56,583 nucleotides of DNA, taken from the NCBI GenBank assembly GCA_000438195.1, contig FR903054.1, forward strand, positions 5,956 through 62,538, given 5' to 3'. The notes below the pieces were generated by a model, which saw nothing but the letters and a program-made list of their open reading frames with translations, made no database searches and was not told the origin of the DNA. Made by a program: the position numbers and the translations under genes. Each line of letters begins with the position of its first letter. Position 1 is the stretch's first letter. This DNA comes from Mycoplasma sp. CAG:776 (GTDB lineage Bacteria > Bacillota_I > Bacilli_A > RF39 > UBA660). Of this stretch, positions 1-7,697 are shown piece after piece.

Positions 1-2
1 TT

Positions 3-584
3 TTTGGAAGTATTACCTTTGAACAATTATATAGTTCTTTACCTAATGCTTTATTTCCTCCAGCTATTAAAGTTCTTTTATTAAAGTTATGTACTTATAA
101 TGATTGTTTGCCTCAAGGTGCTCCTACTAGTCCTTATTTGTCTAATTTAGTAATGAAGAATTTTGATGATTATATTGGAGAGTACTGTGAAAAGAAGAAT
201 ATTAGTTATACTAGATATTCTGATGATTTAACTTTTTCAGGAAATATGGATGTTCAAGCTCTTAAGAGTAAAGTTCAATCTTTTTTAGATGTGATGGGAT
301 TTAGTTTAAATGAAGAAAAAGCGAAAATTTTAAGAAGGAATACTAAGCAAATAATAACTGGTGTTGTTATAAATGAAAAAATAAATTCTTCTAAAAATTA
401 TCGAAAAAAAATAAGACAAGAAATGTATTATATTCAGAAATATGGTTTAGATGGTCATAATATTTATACGAACCAAAACATTATGTTTTCTTCTTTAATG
501 GGGAAAGTACGTTATTGTTTATTTTTAGATTCTACTAATAAAGAGTTTAAAACGTATGAAAAAAGGCTTAAAAGTATGATATAA
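3..584 (+). CDS. Retron-type reverse transcriptase, C-terminal part (5' end outside window)
   Basis: The frame is open from the first bases, so this is the 3' part of a longer gene. Seen directly: the palm motif LPQGAPTSPYLSNL, the catalytic block YTRYSDDLTFSG (YSDD in place of the more usual YADD), then GFSLNEEKAK and a thumb-like TGVVIN segment. These blocks and their order are those of retron and related bacterial RTs, not of group II intron RTs (no maturase or HNH part) and not of diversity-generating retroelement RTs. The msr-msd RNA and any effector would lie to the left and cannot be seen. The neighbour ychF is a housekeeping gene, so the RT probably ends an accessory insertion. Retron-type RT is secure; calling it a true retron is inference. 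Confidence 0.85.
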   Translation, partial: FGSITFEQLYSSLPNALFPPAIKVLLLKLCTYNDCLPQGAPTSPYLSNLVMKNFDDYIGEYCEKKNISYTRYSDDLTFSGNMDVQALKSKVQSFLDVMGFSLNEEKAKILRRNTKQIITGVVINEKINSSKNYRKKIRQEMYYIQKYGLDGHNIYTNQNIMFSSLMGKVRYCLFLDSTNKEFKTYEKRLKSMI

Positions 585-585
585 T
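580..585 (+). promoter_or_regulatory. Extended -10 promoter for ychF
   Basis: TGA-TATAAT overlaps the stop codon of the reverse transcriptase and lies about 22 bases before the ychF start. No good -35 is visible; the extended -10 may compensate. It would give ychF its own transcript. Confidence 0.45.
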
Positions 586-606
586 AGTTTTACTTGAGGT
601 GATTTT

Positions 607-1707
607 ATGAGTTTAAAAGCTGGTATTGTAGGACTTCCTAATGTGGGTAAGTCTACTTTATTTAATGCGATTACAAAAAAGAATATTTTAGCAGCAAATT
701 ATCCTTTTGCTACTATTGATCCTAATGTGGGAATGGTTACGGTTCCAGATGAGAGACTTTCTTTTTTAGAAGAATTATACGTTCCTAAAAGTACTGTTCC
801 GACAACTTTTGAATTTACCGATATTGCTGGATTGGTGAAAGGTGCTAGTAAGGGTGAAGGTTTAGGCAATAAATTTTTAAGTCATATTCGTGAAGTTGAT
901 GCCATTGTTGAAGTAGTTAGATGTTTTGATGATGCTAATATTACGCATGTGGAAGGTAAAACTGATCCTATTCGAGATATTGAAATTATTAACGTTGAAC
1001 TTATTTTGGCTGATTTAGAAATTGTGGAAAATCGTTTAAATAAAATTATAAAAAAAGCTGAGACAACCAAAGATAAAGAGGCTATTATGGAAGTTCAAAT
1101 TCTTAAGAAAGCTAAAGAAAATCTAGAAAAAAACATTCCTTTAAGATTGGTAGATTTTAGTGATGATGAGAAATTAGCCATGAAACATTTTAGTTTTATT
1201 ACTTTAAAACCACTTATTTATGTTGCTAATATTCTAGAAGATGATGTAGTTTTAGGAGAAAATGATTATACTAAAAAAGTAAGTGAATACGCCGCAAAAG
1301 AAAGTGCGGGTGTTATTGTGATGTGTTGTAAAATGGAGTCTGAGTTATCTGAATTAAATGAAGATGATAAAAAGATGTTTTTACAAGAACTTGGTATTGC
1401 GAATAGTGGACTTGACCGTTTAATTTTTGCTACTTATTCTTTGCTTGGTTTAGAAACATTTTTTACCGCAGGAGCTGATGAATGCCGCGCTTGGACTTTT
1501 AAACGGGGAATGAATGCTAAAGTTTGTGCTGGACTTATTCATAGTGATATTGAAAGAGGTTTTATTAAAGCAGAAATCATGAGTTTTGATGATTTACATG
1601 AGTATAAAAGTGAATTAAAAGTTAAAGAAGCTGGAAAGTTAAGACTGGAAGGAAAAGATTATTTAATGCAAGATGGAGATATTGTTTATTTTAGATTTAA
1701 TGTTTAG
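607..1707 (+). CDS. ychF: Ribosome-associated redox-responsive ATPase YchF (Obg family)
   Basis: 366 aa, the normal length of YchF. The Walker A block GLPNVGKST is at the N-terminus, DIAGLVKGAS is the switch/G3 block, and the NxxE-type base-recognition segment of this subfamily (instead of NKxD) is consistent with ATP rather than GTP preference. The C-terminal 80 residues form the TGS domain (FTAGADECRAW onward). YchF binds ribosomes and modulates stress responses. The start is supported by a GAGGTG Shine-Dalgarno (SD) site seven bases upstream. An unknown gene follows after 12 bases and is probably co-transcribed. Confidence 0.97.
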   Translation: MSLKAGIVGLPNVGKSTLFNAITKKNILAANYPFATIDPNVGMVTVPDERLSFLEELYVPKSTVPTTFEFTDIAGLVKGASKGEGLGNKFLSHIREVDAIVEVVRCFDDANITHVEGKTDPIRDIEIINVELILADLEIVENRLNKIIKKAETTKDKEAIMEVQILKKAKENLEKNIPLRLVDFSDDEKLAMKHFSFITLKPLIYVANILEDDVVLGENDYTKKVSEYAAKESAGVIVMCCKMESELSELNEDDKKMFLQELGIANSGLDRLIFATYSLLGLETFFTAGADECRAWTFKRGMNAKVCAGLIHSDIERGFIKAEIMSFDDLHEYKSELKVKEAGKLRLEGKDYLMQDGDIVYFRFNV

Positions 1708-1719
1708 GAGGTTTAAAAA

Positions 1720-2715
1720 ATGAAAGATATAATAAATATGATTTTAAATAATGGAGATGGAGATATAAATAAAAAGATTAGGGAATATCGTTCGGGAGAA
1801 TTGGTTTCGTTAATGGATTATGTAGTGAAAAATTATGATATTGAAAAAGTAAAAAAAATATTTAATAAAATAAGTTCAGCATTAGGTTCTCAAAGAAAAG
1901 AACATTTAGGTTATATAGTTCATGAATCTGAAAATATAAAATTAAAATTTTGTTTTATTTATTATATACTTTCTCTTGAAATTTTAGTTAGTGATATTAT
2001 TAAGACTCTTAAAGATTTAGGAGAGAAAGATAGCGATTTATATGATTTTATGATATCAAATTTTAATTTGCATGGATTAATGGAGGCTGCTAGTTTAAGA
2101 GGATTCCAATTACCTAATTGTAAAATGATTACAGCAATAAATGATAAATTTGATAAAAGCGATAATAAGAGGCAACTTTTAGATATTCTTCTAACTTATC
2201 CTAAACCTAATCAAATGGTTTATGATTTAATTAAAAAGTATTTATTGAAAACTGAGAATATAATGGATTATTATGTAGCTTTAAATAGCATTAATGCACC
2301 TTTTGATTTAATTTTTGATCATTTACTTAAAGGTAGTTTTTTTCCTAAAGAATTAGGCGATTTATATCAATATTGGGTTGAAGAAAAAGACTTTAGAGCG
2401 TTTTTGTTAGAAGAATATTTATATATTCATCGCATTGAAGTTCCTTTAGTTAGTGATAGAACAAGAGTTGGTTTATTAGGTAGTGTTTTAAGAGATTCTA
2501 GTTTAAACAATTATTATTTAGTTTTAAATTCTTGGCGCTTATCTTTGCCGAAAGAGGCAAATGTGGTTCCTTTTAGTGATCAGGCTCTTAGAATTTATAC
2601 TAAAATGGATTTTAATAGTGCTTTAGCTAATTATTTAGATGTTGGAAGTGATATAGATGAGCAATATTTAGAGCTTACTGCAGTAAAAAGAGAAGAAAAT
2701 TATAGACAACGTTAA
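1720..2715 (+). CDS. Unknown 331-aa cytosolic protein
   Basis: I do not recognise the family. The start has a strong SD (AGGAGG, overlapping the ychF stop) and the ORF is long and in tune with local codon use, so it is a real gene. The protein is mainly helical and charged, without signal peptide or clear membrane segments. The C-terminal part contains a conserved-looking stretch around LVSDRTRVGLLGSVLRDSS. It sits directly behind ychF and probably shares its transcript. No catalytic motif could be assigned. Confidence 0.75.
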   Translation: MKDIINMILNNGDGDINKKIREYRSGELVSLMDYVVKNYDIEKVKKIFNKISSALGSQRKEHLGYIVHESENIKLKFCFIYYILSLEILVSDIIKTLKDLGEKDSDLYDFMISNFNLHGLMEAASLRGFQLPNCKMITAINDKFDKSDNKRQLLDILLTYPKPNQMVYDLIKKYLLKTENIMDYYVALNSINAPFDLIFDHLLKGSFFPKELGDLYQYWVEEKDFRAFLLEEYLYIHRIEVPLVSDRTRVGLLGSVLRDSSLNNYYLVLNSWRLSLPKEANVVPFSDQALRIYTKMDFNSALANYLDVGSDIDEQYLELTAVKREENYRQR

Positions 2716-2747
2716 ATAAATTCTTTTAGTAAATCATATGATTAAGT

Positions 2748-3482
2748 ATGATGCTAAAAGAATTTTTTATTGATGAAAATATTACAATTCCTTTTAAATT
2801 GTTTGGAAAAACTCATTTGTTTTTGATGTTTTTTGTGTTGCTTTTTTGGGGTATTTTATTTTTTAAGAAGAAAAAAATTTATCAATTAAAAGATAAGACT
2901 AAAAGGGGAATTACAGTATTTTTTGCTATTATATTATTAATTAACATGTTAGTTTTGTATGTATCTAGTTTTTATTATCATTCTTTTGATTATAAAACAA
3001 TGTTACCCCTTCATTTATGTTATATTTCAAATTATTTTTATATTTTTGTTATTCTTTTTCATAAGAAAAGGCTTTATCAATATATTTATTTTTTAGCTTT
3101 TTTAGGACCTATTCCAGCGATTGTTTTCTTTGATGTGCCTAGTGTGTGGGAATCTTTTAATTTTTATCTTTATGTTATCAGTCATCATTTGTTAGTAATT
3201 GCTGGATTATTCACATTTTATATGTATCCTATGAAAATAAAATTAAAAAATATTGGGTTCTTAATTATTGTTTTAAATATTTTGTATTTCATTATGACTA
3301 TCTTTAATTATTATTTTCAGACTAATTATTTTTTCTCGGAAGCAATTCCGGAATTTATTTTAGAATTATTTCCTTTTTTAAAGTTTATTCCTATTTTTGT
3401 TGTTTTGGAAGTAGTGGAAATTATGATTATGCTAGTCCTGTATCTTTTTTTCAAACGAGAGTATAGTTTACTAAAAGCTTAA
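2748..3482 (+). CDS. YwaF/TMEM164-like integral membrane protein (TIGR02206 family)
   Basis: 244 aa with about seven hydrophobic helices. The blocks LPLHLCYISN, GPIPAIVFFD and SHHLLVIAGL match the YwaF family, where a conserved LPLHLC motif lies in a membrane helix. The function in Bacillota is not settled; vertebrate TMEM164 is a phospholipid acyltransferase. The start is a double ATG (2748/2751) with only a poor SD, so translation may be weak or coupled. Intergenic spacing to the upstream gene is 32 bases. Confidence 0.8.
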   Translation: MMLKEFFIDENITIPFKLFGKTHLFLMFFVLLFWGILFFKKKKIYQLKDKTKRGITVFFAIILLINMLVLYVSSFYYHSFDYKTMLPLHLCYISNYFYIFVILFHKKRLYQYIYFLAFLGPIPAIVFFDVPSVWESFNFYLYVISHHLLVIAGLFTFYMYPMKIKLKNIGFLIIVLNILYFIMTIFNYYFQTNYFFSEAIPEFILELFPFLKFIPIFVVLEVVEIMIMLVLYLFFKREYSLLKA

Positions 3483-3489
3483 TTCGTGA

Positions 3490-3495
3490 TATAAT
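3490..3495 (+). promoter_or_regulatory. Promoter (-10 TATAAT with TG extension) for the BI-1 gene
   Basis: TGA-TATAAT is followed by a short leader and the SD GAGGAGG. The -35 is weak by eye. Confidence 0.5.
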
Positions 3496-3515
3496 ATTTA
3501 TATGAGGAGGATGAA

Positions 3516-4157
3516 ATGAATCGATTATTATCAAAAACGTTTTTGTGGATGTTTTTGGGGTTATTTGTTACTTTTATAACAGGTTATATTGTGTCTATTA
3601 ATGAGAATATGCTGTTATCTATATTTGGAGGCCCTATATTTTGGATTATTATCATTTTAGAGTTTGCTTTAGTTATTTTCTTTTCAGCTAGAGTTCATAA
3701 AATGAAACCAATGACAGCTAAGATATGTTTCTTATTATATTCGTTTGTTAGTGGACTTACTTTTTCAAGTATCTTTGTAGGTTTTGAACTTGGAAGTGTA
3801 ATGTATGTATTCTTAATATCCGCAGTAATATTTGCAATATTTGGAGCTATAGGATATTTTACTAATGCTAATTTAAATAAAATAAGTACTTTCTTATTAA
3901 TGGGACTTTTAGCATTAGTTATATGTTGTATTGTAAATCTATTTGTTGGTAATTCAACTTTTGATTTAATTATTTCAATTATTGCTTTACTTATTTTCTT
4001 TGGATTTACAGCTTATGATATTCAAAGAATGAAGATATTAAGTAATATGGGAATGGATAATGATGTGGTAGCTATTAATGGAGCTTTTCAGTTATATTTA
4101 GATTTCATTAATATATTCTTACATTTATTATCTATTATAGGAGATTCTAGAGATTAG
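3516..4157 (+). CDS. Bax inhibitor-1/YccA family membrane protein
   Basis: 213 aa with six to seven hydrophobic helices. The family hallmark near the C-terminus, FTAYDIQRMK (usual YDTQxIK), carries the Asp linked to pH-dependent ion leak in bacterial BI-1 proteins. A SD GAGGAGG lies five bases before ATG. It is monocistronic: an extended -10 upstream and an intrinsic terminator overlapping the stop codon. Family members act as pH-sensitive calcium leak channels or as modulators of the FtsH protease; which applies here is not known. Confidence 0.9.
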   Translation: MNRLLSKTFLWMFLGLFVTFITGYIVSINENMLLSIFGGPIFWIIIILEFALVIFFSARVHKMKPMTAKICFLLYSFVSGLTFSSIFVGFELGSVMYVFLISAVIFAIFGAIGYFTNANLNKISTFLLMGLLALVICCIVNLFVGNSTFDLIISIIALLIFFGFTAYDIQRMKILSNMGMDNDVVAINGAFQLYLDFINIFLHLLSIIGDSRD

Positions 4158-4166
4158 AATCTTTTT
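4143..4166 (+). terminator. Intrinsic terminator of the BI-1 gene
   Basis: Stem GATTCT/AGAATC (4143-4148/4156-4161) with a 7-base loop containing the stop codon, followed by five T. Confidence 0.7.
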
Positions 4167-4172
4167 AATTTA

Positions 4173-4200
4173 TTAAAAAAGAAGATTATTTCCATCTTCT
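4173..4200 (-). terminator. Intrinsic terminator of the glycosyltransferase/CmpB-like operon
   Basis: On the minus strand GAAGAT/ATCTTC (arms 4181-4186 and 4194-4199) is followed by six T. It overlaps the stop codon of the glycosyltransferase and lies back to back with the plus-strand BI-1 terminator. Confidence 0.75.
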
Positions 4201-5418
4201 TGTGTGTTCTACTTTTTCCCATTTTACTTCTTTTTTTAGGAGTGCTTTTATAGCACAAGGAACATATGTTGAAAAAAATAAGGGACTAAAGAGAATTGTT
4301 TTTATTTGCATAGATTCTGATATGTTGATTTTATCTTTATCTTTTAGAATAATATAAGCTGTCATGAATGCAAAAAGAATATAGGCTAACATAATGATTA
4401 AAATGATTTTAGTAAAGCATATTCTACTGATAGGATTGGTTAAATCGTGAATTTTAAATAAAGTAATTATTTGATTTAATATGTATATTATTGCTCCAAT
4501 TATCATTAATATATAAGGCTTCATGCCACTTATTTCATTTATTAAAGAACCAAAGTTTTTATTATTTTTTAATACTTTTCTAAATTTGGGGAGATATTTT
4601 TTTCTTGATGTAAAGTATCCTTTTATCCAACGTGTTCGTTGATTAATGGTATTTTTATATTTGATTGGTTGTTCATCATAAAAAATAGCATTTTTGTTGT
4701 AGACACTTGTTAAATTATGAAGAATAGAGTAAAGAGTTAATTCATAATCTTCGGTTAAAGAATGGAAGGGGAAACTTTTCCATTTTTTGATTAAATCTCC
4801 TACGATATATAATCCTGTTCCTGATAGGGTAATATTTCTGGATTGTTTACTTTTTGTTTCATTTCCGTTGGAATTTAAAAAGGCAAAAGTGATTCCAGAA
4901 CATGCTGATATGATTGAATCATTTCCATTTTTTAAGTTGCGATATCCAATTGCAATATCATATCCTTGTTGGTAAGATTTTTCCATTTCTTTTATAAAAT
5001 CTTTGTCTAGAACATTATCAGCATCTAGTATGAAATAGGCATCATAATAAATCTTCTTTTCTTCTAAATCTTTTATTAATTCGTCTAAAGCATATCCTTT
5101 TCTTTTTAAATGTAATTTTTTTCTTATGAATATTGAGGCTCCATATTGTTTGGCAATTTGATTAGTGGGATCAGATTCACTTTCAATAATAATATAAACG
5201 TCTTTCATATTTACTTGTTTAGTTTGTTTTTTAATACTAACTAATAGGTCTTCAATTACTTTTGATTCATCTCGTGCTGGTATTAAAATACAAAAACTCT
5301 CTAATCTACTTCTTTTTTCTTTTGGAAAATTACTATTTAATCTAGCTAAATAAGATGTTGTAAATAACATTAATAATCCAATGATAATAAAAATAATACT
5401 TATTGTTTCTAAAATCAT
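4186..5418 (-). CDS. Processive family-2 glycosyltransferase, membrane-bound
   Basis: 410 aa. An N-terminal membrane helix (about residues 2-25) is followed by a GT2 catalytic domain: ILIPARDES (nucleotide-binding start), DADN as the DxD metal site, TEDYEL (acceptor-site base) and QRTRW, the Q/RxRW motif of processive enzymes. Three or four C-terminal helices complete a cellulose/hyaluronan-synthase-like or N-acetylglucosaminyltransferase architecture. The product could be a surface polysaccharide or glycolipid; the substrate cannot be read from sequence. It follows the CmpB-like gene by 8 bases with SD AGGTG, so the two form an operon. Confidence 0.88.
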   Translation of the reverse strand: MILETISIIFIIIGLLMLFTTSYLARLNSNFPKEKRSRLESFCILIPARDESKVIEDLLVSIKKQTKQVNMKDVYIIIESESDPTNQIAKQYGASIFIRKKLHLKRKGYALDELIKDLEEKKIYYDAYFILDADNVLDKDFIKEMEKSYQQGYDIAIGYRNLKNGNDSIISACSGITFAFLNSNGNETKSKQSRNITLSGTGLYIVGDLIKKWKSFPFHSLTEDYELTLYSILHNLTSVYNKNAIFYDEQPIKYKNTINQRTRWIKGYFTSRKKYLPKFRKVLKNNKNFGSLINEISGMKPYILMIIGAIIYILNQIITLFKIHDLTNPISRICFTKIILIIMLAYILFAFMTAYIILKDKDKINISESMQIKTILFSPLFFSTYVPCAIKALLKKEVKWEKVEHTRRWK

Positions 5419-5426
5419 GTTTTCAC

Positions 5427-6122
5427 CTACTTCACGAATTTCATGTTAGTATATATTGTTTTTAAATATTCATCAGGATATACTTTATCATAAAACTCAC
5501 CAATGAATGTAAATGGTTCATATCCTTTATTACGTAAAGTGGAACGTGCTAAGGCTGTCCAAGATACTAACATATTTAGAGTCATAAATATTACTAAAAT
5601 GATTACTAAAGGTTTACCAATTTTATAAGGGATTTTTTCAATCCATCTTGATATAATAGGGTAAACATAATGTACTAGTATCATTACTGCTAGTCCCCAG
5701 AATATCATATATAAAACAGTAGTTCTTCCCATAATATTTAGTGGTCTACCAGTATAATCCCATGAAGCAACTCCTAATACTAATTCCATTAAATAACTTA
5801 TTAAATATTCAATTCCACCACCTAATAAGGCACCATATAAAAATGTTTTAGCAGGATTTCTTTTTTTTCTTCCAAGTAACCATATAATGAAAACAATTGC
5901 AGCTCCATATAAAGGATTAAATGGCCCATAAATTACTCCTTTACGACAGGGCCAAAACCATTCTCCATACATGTGATAATGTTTTACAAAGCCAATAATT
6001 TCTTCATAAATAACACCTAAAAAACTTCCTAAAACGAATATTATGTACATTTTAGAAAAACTCATTCCTTTAGCGAAAACTCTATTATCACTTTTTAACC
6101 ATTTTTTAAACTTCTTAATCAT
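5427..6122 (-). CDS. CmpB-like putative ABC transporter permease (PF06541 type), membrane protein
   Basis: Multi-pass protein with the blocks FLGVIYEEIIG, WFWPCRKGVIYGPFNP and YGALLGGGIEY, typical of the family annotated as putative ABC transporter permease CmpB. The frame stays open to a TTG at 6260, which has no SD. I place the start at ATG 6122 because a good extended -10 promoter (6142-6170) ends only about 20 bases upstream of it; a later ATG at 6065 is also possible. No ATPase gene adjoins, so the transporter name is only a family label. It is co-transcribed with the glycosyltransferase downstream. Confidence 0.75.
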   Translation of the reverse strand: MIKKFKKWLKSDNRVFAKGMSFSKMYIIFVLGSFLGVIYEEIIGFVKHYHMYGEWFWPCRKGVIYGPFNPLYGAAIVFIIWLLGRKKRNPAKTFLYGALLGGGIEYLISYLMELVLGVASWDYTGRPLNIMGRTTVLYMIFWGLAVMILVHYVYPIISRWIEKIPYKIGKPLVIILVIFMTLNMLVSWTALARSTLRNKGYEPFTFIGEFYDKVYPDEYLKTIYTNMKFVK

Positions 6123-6141
6123 ATATATCACAACTATTAAT

Positions 6142-6170
6142 ATTATATCAAGTATTTTGCTATATGAAAA
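6142..6170 (-). promoter_or_regulatory. Minus-strand promoter for CmpB-like/GT2 operon
   Basis: On the minus strand TTTTCA, a 17-base spacer ending in TGA, then TATAAT. It decides against the long N-terminal extension of the gene, because that extension would lie upstream of the transcription start. Confidence 0.6.
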
Positions 6171-6218
6171 GTTTTTTACATAATCTAACAAAATTGTAAT
6201 AAAATTATTCTTTCGACC

Positions 6219-6247
6219 TTGACAAACTAATTTAAAAGTTTTAAGAT
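6219..6247 (+). promoter_or_regulatory. Promoter of the NPQTG surface protein
   Basis: TTGACA, 17-base spacer, TAAGAT. The -35 is overlapped on the opposite strand by TTTGTCAAG and GGTCGAAAG, each close to the Spo0A box TTTGTCGAA. Confidence 0.6.
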
Positions 6248-6276
6248 AATTAACTATCAATCAGGGAGGTTTTGTA

Positions 6277-6984
6277 ATGAAGAAAATATTTTTTGTTTTA
6301 CTTAGTATTTGTTTTATATTTTTACCGATTCGAGTTCATGCTAAAACTTTAAGCTTTGAAGGTTATTATTGCGATCCTAAACAAGATCTTGGTGATGGAA
6401 CTTTTTATATGACTTGTCACATTGTTGCTACAAGTGACTATGAGATTAATCAAGTAAAAGGAAAGTTAATTCTTAAAAATGTTACATTAGAAAGTATTAA
6501 AGTTCATGATGATTGGGTTAGCAATAATGGACTTTCTACGGATGTTAATTTTACAGCTAAAACAGGTCATTCTGGAACATTTACAATTGCTGATTTAGTT
6601 TATACTGGAGATTTAAGCGATGAAGAGTGTGAAGCAAGTTTTATGCCTGAGGGTGCAGATTATGAAGAACCTCAAGACTTTGTTTGTATGATTGTTGATG
6701 ATATTTATTATGGTGAAAATGGTGATGTTGTTAGCAAAGAAGAATATTATGAACAATGTTGCAATTATGTTTGTACAATTGTAGATGGAGAATATTATTT
6801 TGATTCTAATGGTAATTCAGTAAGCTATGATGAAATGATTGAAGATTGCAAAGAAACGGACATTGTTATTGATAATCCTCAAACAGGTATAAATTATGGG
6901 TATGTTTTACTTCCTATTGGCATAGTATCTATTATAGTAATTATTAAGATTGCGAAAAAAAATACGAAAATTTATAAAATATAG
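6277..6984 (+). CDS. Secreted, sortase-type anchored surface protein with Cys-framed repeats
   Basis: 235 aa. The signal peptide (about residues 1-22, ends VHA) is preceded by a perfect GGGAGG SD. The C-terminus shows NPQTG at residues 200-204, a hydrophobic helix and a Lys-rich tail, which is the layout of a cell-wall sorting signal; NPQT resembles sortase-B-type motifs. Two copies of a ~27-residue unit lie at about residues 135-162 and 164-192, each starting (F/Y)VC(M/T)IVD and ending in E(Q/D)C, so each is framed by cysteines. The ligand is unknown. It is divergent from the CmpB/GT2 operon. Confidence 0.75.
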   Translation: MKKIFFVLLSICFIFLPIRVHAKTLSFEGYYCDPKQDLGDGTFYMTCHIVATSDYEINQVKGKLILKNVTLESIKVHDDWVSNNGLSTDVNFTAKTGHSGTFTIADLVYTGDLSDEECEASFMPEGADYEEPQDFVCMIVDDIYYGENGDVVSKEEYYEQCCNYVCTIVDGEYYFDSNGNSVSYDEMIEDCKETDIVIDNPQTGINYGYVLLPIGIVSIIVIIKIAKKNTKIYKI

Positions 6985-7025
6985 TTGAAATTTTCAGATT
7001 ATATGATATAATTTATATTATCTGA
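6985..7025 (+). promoter_or_regulatory. tRNA-Gly promoter inside an imperfect 32-bp palindrome
   Basis: TTGAAA (6985-6990), 16-base spacer, TG-extended TATAAT (7007-7012). The bases 6994-7025 are nearly self-complementary (TCAGAT...ATCTGA). The palindrome might also end the upstream transcript. Confidence 0.55.
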
Positions 7026-7032
7026 AAGAAAT

Positions 7033-7106
7033 GCAGGTGTAGTTTAATGGTAGAGCTTCAGCCTTCCAAGCTGATAACGTGGGTTCGATTCCCATCACCT
7101 GCTCCA
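7033..7106 (+). tRNA. tRNA-Gly (anticodon TCC)
   Basis: Complete cloverleaf: 7-bp acceptor stem GCAGGTG/CACCTGC, T-arm GTGGGTTCGATTCCCAT, anticodon loop CTTCCAA giving TCC, and an encoded CCA end. An accessory island with a site-specific recombinase starts directly downstream, as is common for tRNA integration sites. No second copy of the tRNA 3' end was found. Confidence 0.95.
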
Positions 7107-7146
7107 TTGACGAATCTGTTCGAACTTTTCGAATATTGATATATAG

Positions 7147-7172
7147 AAATCAATCGAAAGATTGGTTTTTTT
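7147..7172 (+). terminator. tRNA-Gly terminator
   Basis: 9-bp stem AAATCAATC/GATTGGTTT (one G-U pair) closed by a GAAA tetraloop, followed by a run of T. Confidence 0.85.
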
Positions 7173-7212
7173 GTTATTACAAAGAAATCATCCTAAAGGA
7201 AGGATGGTGTTT

Positions 7213-7323
7213 ATGATTAAGTTTATCACACAAGAGATACCTTTCGAGAAGTCTTTAAAGCAAAGATTAGAGTTTATCTGTCAATTTTGTAAAACTAAAT
7301 CCATATTCATTAATGGCAATTAG
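7213..7323 (+). CDS. Small 36-aa ORF at island start
   Basis: ATG with an AAGGA SD inside a CATCCT/AGGATG hairpin (7189-7206). The peptide starts MIKFITQEIPFEKSLKQR and has a CQFC pair. Its end overlaps the next small ORF by 11 bases. The pair may be one gene broken by a frameshift or two translationally coupled micro-genes. No family recognised. Confidence 0.35.
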   Translation: MIKFITQEIPFEKSLKQRLEFICQFCKTKSIFINGN

Positions 7324-7486
7324 AAAGATTGATAAAACTAATCTCTCTTACATTGAACCTCATAGAGTTATCATTAAAGGTATTACATTTCTTGTATTCA
7401 ATTATTCTACTGATATTTATATTAGAAATTTAACAAATAAAATACAAATATCAGAGTTAGAAGATTACTTAAGCACTATTAAATAG
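7313..7486 (+). CDS. Small 57-aa ORF
   Basis: ATG to TAG, 57 aa, starts MAIRKIDKTNLSYIEPHRV. Its composition is that of a folded small protein with alternating hydrophobic residues and a helical C-terminus. It has no own SD and overlaps the preceding 36-aa ORF. Together they occupy the space between tRNA-Gly and the recombinase. It could be the C-terminal part of a frameshifted gene. Confidence 0.4.
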   Translation: MAIRKIDKTNLSYIEPHRVIIKGITFLVFNYSTDIYIRNLTNKIQISELEDYLSTIK

Positions 7487-7498
7487 ACTTTCACAGGA

Positions 7499-7527
7499 TG
7501 GACATTTTAAGACAAAAGTTATATAAT
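7499..7527 (+). promoter_or_regulatory. Promoter of recombinase leader RNA
   Basis: TGGACA, 17-base spacer, TATAAT. Predicted transcription start is about 7534, immediately before the two-hairpin leader. Confidence 0.65.
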
Positions 7528-7533
7528 TAATAT

Positions 7534-7621
7534 AGTGGATAAAGAGTTATCCCATAGTCTTACAATGTATTTTGAGAAGTGAAAGTATTATATTTCGTAG
7601 TACCTTCACTTCTCTTTTTTT
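7534..7621 (+). ncRNA. Two-hairpin leader RNA ending in a strong terminator
   Basis: From the predicted start, hairpin 1 is GGATAA-AGAG-TTATCC (7537-7552). Hairpin 2 has a perfect 10-bp stem GAGAAGTGAA/TTCACTTCTC (7574-7583/7605-7614), a 21-base loop and seven T. The whole is about 88 nt. It lies between the promoter and the recombinase gene, so it is either an attenuator in the recombinase 5' leader or an independent small RNA. The terminator excludes a recombinase start before about 7622. Confidence 0.6.
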
Positions 7622-7624
7622 GAA

Positions 7625-7672
7625 ATGTCGTAACAAATGTCGTAAGAATTGTCATAAGAAATGTCGTAAGAA
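7625..7672 (+). repeat. Four tandem 12-bp repeats upstream of the recombinase
   Basis: Units at 7625, 7637, 7649 and 7661: ATGTCGTAACAA, ATGTCGTAAGAA, TTGTCATAAGAA, ATGTCGTAAGAA. They lie directly between the leader terminator and the recombinase SD. The regular one-turn-like spacing suggests protein binding (iteron-like), but coding of a Cys/Lys-rich peptide or chance expansion cannot be excluded. Confidence 0.7.
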
Positions 7673-7697
7673 AAAAAGGAAAGGAGATGAATTTGTA

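Noticed and set aside
3..584. DGR reverse transcriptase acting on the surface protein at 44-45 kb
   Set aside because: The RT motifs are retron-like (LPQGAPTSP, YSDD, TGVVIN), it is 44 kb away, and no template repeat is seen beside it.
6123..6260. N-terminal extension of the CmpB-like protein
   Set aside because: TTG start without SD, and a good promoter lies downstream of it within the extension.
7625..7672. CRISPR array
   Set aside because: The 12-bp units are directly tandem with no spacers.
7572..7697. Upstream extension of the serine recombinase (42 residues rich in Cys and Lys)
   Set aside because: It starts inside a perfect terminator hairpin and consists of the 12-bp DNA repeats; a proper SD sits before TTG 7698.
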